Origin: Antennarius striatus
Taxonomy: Eukaryota > Chordata > Actinopteri > Lophiiformes > Antennariidae
Assembly: GCF_040054535.1 (NCBI RefSeq)
Contig: NC_090782.1
Coordinates: 16,939,001 to 17,003,000, forward strand
Length of the DNA stretch: 64,000 nt
Reading direction: 5' to 3'
Positions 17,416 to 29,126 of this stretch are shown one piece after another. The notes below the pieces were generated by a model. The model was not told where the DNA came from. It ran no database searches and saw only the letters and a program-made list of their open reading frames with translations. The translations under genes and the position numbers were made by a program. Position 1 is the first letter of the stretch; each line of letters opens with the position of its first letter.

Positions 17416-18490
17416 GGCTCATTTTGGAAACACTCTGGCCCAGTGGGAACTCCTCTCACCTCTCTGTCTGGATTTTCAGTTCACAAACCTTAGTGTTGGA
17501 CAAACGGTAGCTGATAAGCAATTTTAATTTCTTTCTTTTTTTAAAAAAAAAGAAGGAAAAAAAAAACTACCCTCCCAAACCACAAAAGTTTGGACTGCAA
17601 GACTGGAAACCAGCATCAGTGGCACAACTGGATAAAACTGTGACCCACGGAGTGGCAGTGAGGAGAGCAGCTACTGCAGACGGAGAGGGTGACGGATGGA
17701 TGGCACTGCCTGAAGGAGGGGGCAGTGGGGGGCTGGAGAACATTCACAACCATCAGCAGATAACCACCACACAAACAGCAAGTCCACAACGACACGGGCA
17801 CAGCAACACATCCACTCTCCGTGTCCACAGTCCTGCAACTCTCTTGGTTTGAAAATTGGGTTTTCTAGTTAGACTTTCAATCAATTATGTCAAAAGGTCG
17901 GAATTTTCTCTTGAAACTGTCAGGACAGGGCAAGATTGGAGAAATGTATCCGCTTCAGGAGGAAATGCCTATTTATCTGATGTATTTAACATTGGGGACT
18001 GGCTGTAAGGCAATAAGAATAAGTCATATGGCAGCACATTTTTAAAAAAAAATTAAAATAGAGCGAACAATAAAAAAAATAACTGACATATTTTCAATCT
18101 AGCTACCTGAGCTGTATCGATATCTAATCAATCAATGCAATGTATGGATGATAAAGTGTTTCCTCAGGCTCCGGACAGCTGAAGGCAGATCGTTTAGTGC
18201 GTGGCTGGAAGCTACGCAGTAGGAAATTGAGAATTACACAATGAAACCCATGAAGCAAAAAAAATAATCAAAAATCGATTATCGTGTATTGACACAGCTG
18301 GTCTCGAACAACCCCTGTTAGTAAATCAGAAGCAGTGATCAAAGTCTCCAGGAGCTGAGCTCCAGATCATCAGCCATGCACCACGCAGAGCCCCACCACC
18401 ACCACCACCACGCCGGACACTTACCTCTGGTGATCAGGAGGGAGAAAGTACCGCCGACACGGTGCTTGTCGACTGCAAGTCCAGCTGAAT

Positions 18491-18520
18491 CCCCCCCCCA
18501 AAAAAAAAAAAAAAAAAAAA
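18491..18520. repeat. Poly(C)-poly(A) tract
   Basis: Nine C residues are followed directly by 21 A residues inside the GC-rich block. Confidence 0.9.
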
Positions 18521-18685
18521 TCCGAGTGATCAGAGGAGAGGCTCGTTAGGATCCCGTCCTACCCCTCCCGTCCGCACCTGTCTCTGCCGAACACTGATCC
18601 CGTGTGCCGGGCTGACATCCCCTGGACAACTGTTTCAGGGCTTGTGTGTCTGTGCCCCCCTGTTAAGTTTTAACACACATCCACC

Positions 18686-18686
<1 letters not shown>

Positions 18687-18738
<52 letters not shown>
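18687..18738. repeat. (CA)n microsatellite
   Basis: About 50 bp of pure CA within the GC-rich block. Confidence 0.95.
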
Positions 18739-18742
<4 letters not shown>

Positions 18743-19399
18743 GGCACCACCTGTCCCCGGTGCAAAACAGCCCACAAAGAGCTTCTATGTGGCGCAACGA
18801 CACATGGCATTCTCCGTTAGTCTCTGCGCCAAAGCTCCCTCACAGACTGCCGTCCGAGATCCAGCCCCCCCACCACCACCAAGTACTGTGGAAACGCTGG
18901 AAACAGTGAATGATGAAAAGGACACAGTAACAACAATCCATCCAGCAACCCACGGGCACCAAACCAGCTGCAACCCTCGGTAGTTACATCTGCCGCCCTG
19001 CCTTCTCGCCCAGTCGTGGTATCAACCCTCCTTCTCCACAATAGTTGGTCTATTTTGTTGCGTCTTTTCCACCCCGGCTGGAACTGAAAGAAAAGACTGT
19101 CTCTCTATCTGCTGATATGCGCCCCGCTCTCCCACGCAGAGTTCGGATCAGGGTCCAGCGCTGGGTAAAGTCCCATTCATCGATGTGGTGAAACAGCTGG
19201 CGGCCCCTGAGTTGTACCCAGAAGAGGCTCCGGCGAGGCGGGAGGACCGAGACGTTGTGTCCTGCAGCGGGGTGGTGAGCTCCAGCATCTCCTGCGCTGC
19301 TCCCCGCTGTCATCCACCAGAGACTCCTGGAGGAAAAAAAAGAAAAGAAAGGCTGTTAGTGTCAAAACCTGAAGCAGAATCACGCAGCGACTGGAATGG

Positions 19400-20805
19400 A
19401 ATTGATTAACTAATTATAGTTGTGAAAATATATGAAATGAAACCGTCACTGTTCAGCTGAATAAAAACGTTAAAAATACAAATGTTTAAAAAAAACCCAG
19501 TACGGGTACCGTGAGTCAGTCCTTCCAGTGAGACTCCAGCCACCCACGCCAGGAGCGCACGTCACGGTGATGCACTTTATTCTGGAAAAGCGTTTATATT
19601 TAAAGATTAGATAAAGACGCGTTTGAAACGGTCTAAATTGTAACCGTGTTGACGTCCGGGCAACCACGAGTAGAATAAAAGAGGCGCACATGCATAGAAG
19701 AGAGCAGCTGACTCAGCAAATCAGAAAATGGAATCGAATGAGCGGGTAGAAAAAAAAAATTCTTATGTCATGTAGAAATTTTAAACATTTTTGCTTTATG
19801 CGTTTTAAATTTTCCTTTGTCACGTGTCCATGTCGTATGGTCACGAAATAAGATTAATTCACCGAGTTTATAAGACAATGGAGAGTAACGCAATATTATT
19901 TACGAAATTCATCCATCACTTTGTCACCAGGGTGCGAAATTCATCCATTTGTATTCAGTTTCACAATTTGGTGTCACAGACCCAGAGTAAACGTTTTATT
20001 GGACACACTTAAAGTTAAAACAATTAATTTTAATTACAATTCCTTAAAGTCCAATTGGCTGAACTCAGTGGACTGGAAAACTGTTTCCATCCTTTTAATT
20101 TAATTTAAAGTCTTTCTGCATCTCATTGAGTCGAAATGAACACAACAGAGGAATAATTTAGTCTCATTAAATCTCAATAAGCCTTCAGCCAAATATGAGT
20201 GTAGCTTTATGTCACTCTGGAGTTTTACTTTGAGATCTGTGTCGAATCACTTGTGATTTTTAGCCACTCCACATTCTCATCCTGACCCCATCTAAACGGC
20301 TGTGGAGGACTTGAAGTCAAAAATTGCCACATGATCCTGTATTTACAGCTCTGTTCAAGTACAACGTTCTGTGTTAAATGTGTCCCAATCCACTGGACCT
20401 CTCTGTAAAAGTGCAACAAGCCAACTCCCCTCTCAGGCTTTGACTTTTGCACAACTGGCCGAATAAGAAATAATAAGTCATCTAACATTGAATACAAAAA
20501 CACTCATTTTCAGACAGTAGTTATTTAATGCTCAGTAAATTGGCAGTTATTTTCGAAGAAATGCCAGAAGGCTGAAAACGTGTTTCATTTCTTTAAAGCA
20601 CTGGCACTTTATTGTGTGGTCAGAGTTTGTCTGACATTGACATTGTTGTAGGACATTGTTGTGGTCTGCCTGCTGTTTGCTGTGCTGTTTTTAGTCTCGT
20701 CTGGCTTTGCACAGGCAAAATGTGCTTGAACCAGCACAGTAATGCTCTGAACTTCATTCATCAATCATCCCATACAGCCTGTGACTTTGCATCATCCACA
20801 AGTAC
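19400..20805. other. Intergenic, no gene seen
   Basis: AT-rich sequence to the right of the GC-rich block. It would be upstream or the first intron of the proposed minus-strand transcript. No exon was recognised. Confidence 0.45.
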
Positions 20806-20809
20806 ATTC

Positions 20810-20945
20810 ATCCATCTATCCATTTTCTTGAAGACACGGCGGCTGTAATGGTCTTGTCTTCAGCCACTTTTCCATCTTGCAGGTCACAGGTTGCTGGAAC
20901 CTATCCCAGCTGGCTACAGATGAGAGGCAGGGTACACCCTGGATG
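20810..20945 (-). repeat. Decayed teleost LINE/SINE 3'-tail repeat
   Basis: It contains the familiar modules of a common fish retroposon tail in reverse orientation: tccatctatccattttctt, then ggtcacaggttgctggaacc, tatcccagctggctac and agaggcagggtacaccctgg. The modules diverge by many substitutions, indicating an old copy. Confidence 0.6.
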
Positions 20946-21672
20946 AGTAAAGGTTCTTCCACGTAATGGACACGTGTATGATACAGTCTGATTTCAGTAG
21001 CATTCAGGGTGGAATACTTTAACCAATAGTGGAATAACAATGAGATGTGCTTTCACTCTTGATTTCTCTTTGCTTCATCCGGGCCTGTCTGTGCACACAC
21101 CTGTTCATCAGGTGGTGAGAAAAACAACTCCAATTGAATGCTCCTTTTCAGTTTAATGTGCTCCTTGGACAGATCTTTTTTTATTCATAGGTGATAGGCT
21201 GTAAGTATTGCATTCATAGTTTGTTTCCGCTGATCTACAGTAACCAAAAATATCTCATTGCAGTTTAGAGTATGTTGATGATGGCCTACATCAAAAGCTT
21301 TCCTCAAGTACAGTTTTGAATGCAGGTTTTTACTTGTGAGAGAGTCCATGTACGTGATATACGCGTGTATGTATTTCAGCTTTTCCTGAATAATCCTTCC
21401 AAACTGTGGTGAAAATATTATATGCAGTACTTGGAAAAAATAGTGCAGCATTAGAAACAGGGGGTAGATGCATGAACTTAAGGTAATAACTCATAATGTC
21501 CCTATGTCTGAAGGTAGTCTGTTTAAATATTAAACAGCACTCCTTTTAATCATGTATTACTATTCTGTTTCCAGCTGCTTTGCATCAAAATAATTTAAGA
21601 CACTGGCATACCAAGCTATTTTCAAAAAAAGAACTTGTACCATGTCATTTCCTGTCAAAGTCTGAGTTCTGC

Positions 21673-21696
21673 TAATAAATAAATAAATAAATAAAT
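21673..21696. repeat. (AAAT)n microsatellite
   Basis: Five to six AAAT units. Confidence 0.9.
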
Positions 21697-22499
21697 GTTT
21701 CGTTCATCGGCTTCCTTTCATCGATCTCAGTCTGTCAAAGAAGACAGGCAGTTGACCTTTGCTCTGTAGAATACTGAATACAGATCAAGACCCCGGTAGA
21801 TAGCTGAGCAACAATACTGCATCCTTTGATGGAGGACGAACTATTTAATATTAGAACACCGATGGGAAACGGGAAAGGCTGCACAGTCATCATGTCCCCT
21901 CAGCATGAGCTTTTGTCCTCTAACTTCCAGCTCAGCAGAAATATGAATGCAACGAAAAGACGCCTGATTTACTTCTTGTATTCCAGCAAAGTAATCATAT
22001 GGTTCAGCAAGCTGCAAACAAAAGCTCACGGGTGCCGAAAAGAGGTCATGTGATCACACCCAACCTGACAGGCTTAGCGGTAAGTCTGATGACTCATTTA
22101 GTGGATGGAGCTCAGCAATTTAATCTTCACATTTATAGCTTTAAGATTGTGACAAATTCATGAATATTAGCAAAACCCATTAAATGTAAGGCAACAAACA
22201 AATCACTTTAATTGACTTAATGGGGTGAAATATTTAACCAAAACTTTGTGGCAAGAAAAACTGAGTTTGAAGATCTTCATTTGCAGTGAAGCTGAGTATT
22301 ATAATTTGTGTGAGACAAACTTACTCCAAATTCAGATAACTTAATCAAAAAGTTTTAAGACATTTTTTTAATATAATTTTTATCTTCATTCTAATCAGTT
22401 GCAAAGTTTGAGTTTTACCTTTTGAATTCACAATTACTTAAGTACCATAATAAAACATCACCACCGTCGGCTTCATATCATTCTGTATGTGTGAGTGTC

Positions 22500-22605
22500 A
22501 GTCTTTCATGGCATCTCATTTGGGGTGTACCCCACTTTTCGCTCGTCACCAGCTGGGATAGGCTACGGCAAGATGGATAAGTGGCTGAAGACGAGACGAT
22601 CGCAA
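22500..22605 (+). repeat. Decayed teleost LINE/SINE 3'-tail repeat
   Basis: Forward copy of the same tail family as at 20810-20945: ggggtgtaccccac, accagctgggataggct and gatggataagtggc occur in the expected order. Confidence 0.6.
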
Positions 22606-22609
22606 TCGT

Positions 22610-24195
22610 CCTAAAGAAAATTGACAGATGTCTTATAGTCTATGTCTTATAGGAATAAGTGTGACCATTGTGTTATACAAAGAAACAACACAACCATAAC
22701 CATCATGACTAGTAAAACCGTGAGGGCAGCATTCAGAGAGAAAATTGGAGTCAAACGAAAACACCCCAGCCTGAGGATTCATACAAAACATCCAGGCAAG
22801 AAGATCGATTTTGAATAGCTCCTCTTCTCAATAAAGGTTGGTTTGGTTCTGAGAAAAACCATGTCTGCTTTCATAAATAATGGATGTTTGTTTATCTGTT
22901 GTATGTAAAGCTATCTCGATTTCATACTAATTTATGTTAATGCAGCTTCTTCCATGTTTCACTGTCTGTGCAGGTGTCTGTTATTTGTACTTGGTTCTCC
23001 TGTGGCACTGCAACAAGTACCCCGATGACATTATAATTAATACTCTGAGGTAACTTTTGATTACTTATAAGACTTAAATAGTCTAAATACTAAATTATTT
23101 ACAGGCGGGCTGTAAACAGACTTGTTATAAATTACTTGAGACCAACCTAAGTGACTTTATTATTACTGAAAAGTACTGCAGAGACATCCATCAATCTGTC
23201 ATAATGAATGAGGTGCAGAGATGACATGGTAGAGGAAATGAGATGCGATATTGAGTGGAAAGAGGCCCGGCGGGGAGCGGGGGCAAGCACACTTCTCTAT
23301 GAGGAGATTTGAATAAAATAACATTGGAGAGAACCGTGCAAAAGGATAAAAGAATCACAAAAAACACTCACACAAAGTGAAAAGGATTAGATGTAACACT
23401 AAAATATACTGAGTGCACAAAAGAGGAGAGGGGAAAAACAAACAACACTTGGAGTTAGATGTATGCCAGTAAAAAAGTCTGCACTTGGTCTCACCTCTCT
23501 CTGAGTTACAACCCAAAGCAAGGCAGCGGGCCTTTTGTCTGCAGATGGGTCACACTGATATGCCGTCGCTGTCAAAACTCATACAATCACAATACTAAAG
23601 GACCATAAATATTTCAGAGCCTGTCAGCTCCATGAGTTCTGTCCACTGCTGCTCTGGCAGCTGACCTGTTGTTGGGTCTCCTGAGTGAAATAAGTTCCAA
23701 ATGATTAACAAGGGACATTCAAAGCAAATGGGAGTTGCTGACATTTAAAAAAAAAAAAAGGTTGGAAATAAATAAATCACAGCGTGAAGACGCTCCATTC
23801 TCTGAGTTGAGCACACTGGCCGGTTGTTCCATTGTTTGTTGCTTTTCATTTTGTATGTTGCATGACGTGACGTTGCATTTCCCATGCTCTCTGACTGGGG
23901 CCACAAATCTTTTAGATTATGTGTTTTTAAGGTCCGTCGGAGGTCCCACACAAATCACATTTCCAATATCCTTTAAGCCGAGGCCACAACACTCATAAAA
24001 CGTCTGTAGCCAGTTAAGTATTCCTCGTTGGGCAATTTACTCAAAGATTAAAGACTCTAAGGCTAACAAAACTTTAATGACTAGTATGAGCTTTAGTTTT
24101 CAACTTCAACTTCCTAAACTATAAACATACTTTATGGCGATGTTCATTTCTCATCCACACTGATTCCCATATTAATGAAGTTAGTATTGTCCAGT
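22610..24195. other. Intergenic, no gene seen
   Basis: AT-rich sequence without supported exons; a 13-base poly(A) run sits near 23747-23759. The region may include decayed repeats too old to recognise. Confidence 0.4.
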
Positions 24196-24204
24196 ATTAC
24201 TGGT

Positions 24205-24580
24205 CTTAAATCATTCACTCATTTTCTGTAATGACTTATCCAGTTTTGGGTCACTGGAGAAGGAGGATGAGGGGGTCTGGAGCCTGTCCTAGCTGACTTT
24301 TGAGTGGGAGGTGGGGTACACCCAGACAGGATCATTGCAGGGCTATATAGAAAGATAAATATTCGTTCTCTCACACATCTACGTCTGCAGTCAACTTAGA
24401 GCCCCTGATTCATCTATATTCCAAGTTTTTGGTGGTGGGAAGAAGCAAGAGAACCCAGGGGGAACCCAGGCAGACTCTACATGACTCTCCGCTGCCCACA
24501 GCTGTGACCGTGATTTTTAAATGGTTATCTTTCTGTGATCAGTTGGTGACCTTTCCAGGGTGCACCACACCCTGAATACG
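24205..24580 (-). repeat. Decayed teleost LINE/SINE 3'-tail repeat
   Basis: A longer reverse copy of the same tail. It retains tcattcactcattttctg, ggagcctgtcctagctgac, a gaacccaggcagactc module and a second gggtgcaccacaccctg fragment at about 24555-24575, which may be a separate piece. Confidence 0.55.
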
Positions 24581-24599
24581 ATTAATGGGTTTTAATGTT

Positions 24600-27165
24600 A
24601 CTCAAATGATTTTATTTTATCTGATAATAGATACAAACTGGGCAGCATAGACTCCTTTACTCCAAAGAACAAGAGAACATGTCACAGTAATTTAAGGACT
24701 TGGCGGTGGTTGTAGTTTTATTTATGTTTCATTCTTGTGTATTCCATTGAATATTTATGTCATTACATATTTGTATATGTGTTATTTAGCATTGGTTCTG
24801 ATAAGCACTGTGCAAATAAACTATCATTGTTATTTCAAAAGGTTACATGAAGCATAAACAAGCTTTTGTAGCTTGTTTATTTAACATTTAAACCAGTTCT
24901 AAAAAAGGAAGAAAAAAAAAAGGTCCAGGCAATTTCTCAGACAGTAATGAGCACATAGATTTAGCTTTTGTAGTGCTGCTATGGTGACTGTAATGTTTCA
25001 TGGAGCCAGGCCAACCCTCCTCTCACTCTACAGTGAGCTTTTTCGTGCTAAGCTAACAGGCTGCATAAGAATATATCAACCTTTTCATCTGACCCTGAGC
25101 AACAGAGCAAAAAGTTACAGTTTCCAAAATGTCAAACTATTGCTTTAATCCGACCTCAGCAGTCTCAGATCATGATGATCAATAGGCTAGGAGATCCAAT
25201 AAGAAAGAATGTAAATAATAAATACCGGCCTTATGAGCATGTGTCTCAAGGTCACCCTCCCGTCTCTTTATCATTTCAGAATGATGGAGTAGTTCTCCCA
25301 AACAGATGGAGCATTAGCCAAGCCTTGGTTGTGCCTTATTAATATATTATCGGGCAGAATATAGTAAGGGCAAAGGTCTGTATCAAGTTTCAACCTGCAG
25401 ATGATTTGTAGCTGTGTTGTATGTCACTGATACCCTGTGTTGTAAGCCTCCGGAAATTTGTTACAGGATGTCGGAAATAAGATTCCCAACATGGTTCAGC
25501 GCAGATGAAACCAAGCAAACCTGGGGAGCTATTAATGGACGGAAGGCTAATTTCTATGATTATCAGTGAAAGGCAGAATCAGGTAGGAAAATGAAAGCCA
25601 GAGAAAAGTTCGTGAAAGGACCTCTGCCAGTACACATGAGATTTGTGGTTTAAAAATAAACTTGAAACAGAGTAAGTAGATTCCATTACATTATACAGTA
25701 TTTATACAGCTCATTCCATTGCCCAGTGAAAGCCACATCCTCGAAAAGTGCTCTTTGCTGATAATGGATATCACAATAAAACAAAGAATCTTCCACATGA
25801 AATGCCTGGGAAGTGCTCCCAGGCTTTAAACATCTTAAAATTACTGGGTTGATATTTTATCATTTTACATTTTATTGTGCTTCTTGACTATCTATTGGTT
25901 GATTTATTTTAACCAGGGTAGACATAAATTTAATACTATCAAATGCAACAGCTATAAATGTGTGTGCTTCTCTATCTCATTGCATGTTGTCCTAACTAGA
26001 ATTTTGAATCTACTCTCTTTCACATCATATATTGATGCTGTTTGTTGCTTTGCTGGAGGCGGTTTATGTCCTTTATCTGCTCTAACTGAATTATTTGAAA
26101 GTAAAAGCAGAAAATATCTCAAACAAAAATCAATATAAATTAGATTTATGGGTTCTGCTCCCACATCCACAAAAATCTGGTTAAAATGCCAATTTGTTGC
26201 TTTTTCACAAACTGTACATTTTTTGCAGTAAAGAGGGGGATGGAGGGATCTTTTCCCTCCGAGGGATGAGATGTTTCTCTTATCTACTAATCTTCAATTA
26301 CTGGATATCCAGAACAATTTTGGCCTCAATCAGGTAATCCAGAGTTAAGAGTTAATCAGGAACAGATGAGAACCTTCGGGGCATATAAGCTAACGCTTTG
26401 CAGTACTGGCATTGATGCGTGTGGATTTGTGTTTTATTCAAAGGCACAAAATGCAGAGATTTGAATAATAAGTCATCCACCTACCAGTGGAGAAGAAGAG
26501 TTACACAAATACAAGGCAAAACACCCATGTTTCCAGCTTAATTTCTCTAACCCTGATGAGTTTCCTCTCCTGGGCTCAGTCTGGTGTTTCAACATTAACG
26601 ATTACCAGTGCGGTCATAATTTTACACCTGGCCAAAACAAGTCCACCATAGGTCTTGTTAAATGACTTTACGATTGGAAGGCTAGACTGTTTACTTTCTC
26701 TGGGGCCTCATGTGGGAAATCCAAATAGCAATCACGTGAATAATGGAAATCCTTTCTGAGTGAAATTAAGAGTAAATATGCTTGTAGTAGTGATGGTAAA
26801 TAGAATCTAATAGGGAAATAAACGGTATTGCACAAAATGTCTTCTTTTAATTATTTTCCTGGATATATGTAGTTAAAAATGTTATTTAACATGTGATGCA
26901 AAAATGATTCTCTCACAGTAGGAAGGCGTGTGATAGAGCACGGCGTGGGTGAAGCTGCAGAAATAACTCTAAGTTGACTAAATGGGTAAAGGCTGCCCTC
27001 TCAGGGTTTATGGCAACAATTGCACTTAACACTGTCGCTTAAATTTCAGCAGAGGTCAGGAATCTGTCCGTTTCCACGAAGCAGGGCCTTCATTAGACCT
27101 CAGCAGCACCCATAATTCACAATGGATAAAGAGTTGTTTCATATTCTACAATCACATTATAATTG
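24600..27165. other. Intergenic, no gene seen
   Basis: AT-rich unique-looking sequence; no exon, RNA gene or recognisable repeat was seen. Confidence 0.45.

Positions 27166-27166
<1 letters not shown>

Positions 27167-27257
<91 letters not shown>
27167..27257. repeat. (TG)n microsatellite
   Basis: About 45 uninterrupted TG units. Confidence 0.97.
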
Positions 27258-27260
<3 letters not shown>

Positions 27261-28835
27261 GATCTGTAAAGACAGCATTGCAAAACATGTATTAGCAATT
27301 TAAGCACTTGTAGATAATCACTCACAAGTGGAACAAAAACTTTTCAAGTGACAAAAAAGAACAAAAAAGACAGACATCTCAATGCATCTTAGTAGAAGTT
27401 CACTTTTTAAAGGGGATGTCTAGATGGAACAAATTGACATTGCTTCCTACTCTGCTTTTTTAATCTATATGCAACATATTTTATTTTATTAAGCGTTCGT
27501 GTTTGGTCCAGTAATTTATCTTGAAATGTAACAAGGAACTAAAGCAGCTGAGAAAAATGTGCATGTGTACTACCTAGTTATGCAGAATTAAGATAATAAA
27601 GTGTTAGAAAAAAGAGCTAAAGTGCCAAATATGGACCCAGTAAATGTTTGTTGGATTGACCGGGATTTTGGAGCTCTCTTGAAAATGATGATTGCAGCTG
27701 ACTTCAAGTGACCAGGCGGTGAATTACTGGACTTTGCTCGTTTCACAACAAAGCTGTCAGACCAAAGGATGAGTTATTTTGATAGGTCAAACACAACTTT
27801 ATGTCTTGTGATGTATTTGCTCGGCAGATGATCTATTCTATTTTGATGTTTCAGTACAAATTTAAAAAGCAGAATTGATGAGGTTTACAAAAATTACAAA
27901 CATTTATTTGTTTAATTTTGTTTTTAAAACATTTTTGCTTTTTGTTTTGAGTTCTCAAGGTCTGATTTTAAATACATTACATGACCTATGTTACTTAGAG
28001 TAGCAGAATATGTCGGACTGGGAATTTCAGCCAATTCCTCTTGGATAAATTCTTCCAGTATGCCATTGGAAATGCATGATCATTTCCATTTTTGCCACAT
28101 TTGTGTGGAACATGCATATGTGGGATGAGCTGCCGAGCTAAATATGTGGGTTAAGCCTATTAAAATGAGTTAAATCTTCTTTTCTCAATACCAGACAGCT
28201 TCAGCATCTTCAACAGCATCTTTTTAGGGTGCCAAACTTGGTTTTGCAGAACACCAGCTTGAAGTTGCACTCGTACATGGGCCCCATCAAACATCAAGCT
28301 TGGCATGCCAATTCTAGGAGCAGACACAACATGACCACTGTAGCCGTGTTCATGCTCACAGGCATCATCAGTCAGTTTTCAATTAGGCACGTGATGGTCA
28401 GCACCTTGGGGTACCAGACGCTAAAAACAAGAGCCAATAGCAACAGCAAAGAAAAGCAATTTGCCATATTGGCAGAGAAGCTTTGGCAAAGTTTTCAAGG
28501 ATGCAATTCACATACTCAGATCTGCTTCTCAACACACAAATGCATGTTCCTTACAAATGTGGCATCCTGTTAATGGGAAATAAACAGGCTTGCCAATAGT
28601 ATAGGATTTACTGCCAAGAAGCATTGTTACAACAATTATCAACCAGACACATATTTCCTGAAAGAACCTTCCCTTTCGCTTTTGGGTCAGCAGTCGTATG
28701 TACCTTGGAGTTCACATATGGAGTCCTTATGAAAGTCTGGTCCTAAACAGAAACAGAAATACTTACAATGTGATTTAACAACATAGATTTGTTATTAGAA
28801 GGGATGTGTAGTCGTTGGAATCATTATTTTATGTT
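27258..28835. other. Intergenic, one unexplained ORF
   Basis: Upstream of the perilipin promoter. A 114-codon frame (28229-28573, +) has no recognisable domain and no splice partners; see findings. Otherwise there is AT-rich sequence with no known repeat. Confidence 0.4.
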
Positions 28836-28841
28836 GATTGC

Positions 28842-28854
28842 GGGGGGGGGGGGG
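28842..28854. repeat. Poly(G) run upstream of plin3 promoter
   Basis: Thirteen consecutive G residues about 150 bp upstream of the GC-box-rich promoter core. Such runs are prone to slippage and can form quadruplex structures. Confidence 0.85.
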
Positions 28855-28914
28855 AGAGCTATCTTAACTGTTCTGGCCTGATTTGATTGTAACGAACAGC
28901 TGATAACACTGTTT

Positions 28915-29126
28915 ACTGTCGCAACAGATGTGACAGCTGCGGCTCCGCCCAGCCGACACTTCCGTGCTGTGATTTCATTGGTTAAAAGTTGAGGCGTAAG
29001 CCCCGCCCCTCGCCTGTCCAACCATTATTTACTTCCGCCCAGCGTAGGAGGTCGTTGTTGGCCGGAGCGGTCGGTGGAGCAACAAGTGACAGAAGGACCG
29101 ACGAAGAAAGGGCTGTCAGTGAACCA
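28915..29126 (+). promoter_or_regulatory. plin3: plin3 promoter and probable 5' UTR exon 1
   Basis: A compact GC-rich segment in AT-rich surroundings has GC-box-like sequences (ccgcccag, ccccgcccctcg) and an inverted CCAAT box (cattggtt at about 28977). The probable non-coding first exon ends at 29126 at a GTGAG donor (acca|gtgagg). No start codon is used here; the first coding exon begins about 2.9 kb downstream. The exact transcription start was not determined from sequence. The assignment to the perilipin gene rests on position and orientation. Confidence 0.5.

Larger units (their letters stand above)
18360..19330 (-). promoter_or_regulatory. GC-rich block, likely 5' end of a minus-strand transcript
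   Basis: This is the only GC- and CpG-rich block in the first 28 kb, against AT-rich flanks. Read on the minus strand, it contains a strong acceptor at 19329-19350 (a long pyrimidine tract ending cctccag before gagtctctgg) and a near-perfect donor at 18425/18424 (CCAGAG|gtaagtg). This suggests non-coding leader exons of a gene transcribed leftwards. None of the frames across it gives a recognisable protein; the longest run 70-90 codons. Coding exons would have to lie in 1-18 kb or off the left edge; I could not identify any. Confidence 0.4.

Noticed and set aside
18642-18983. 113-codon plus-strand ORF with a His-Thr repeat
   Set aside because: It passes through a CA microsatellite, and the rest shows no family resemblance; the splice signals in this block are on the other strand.
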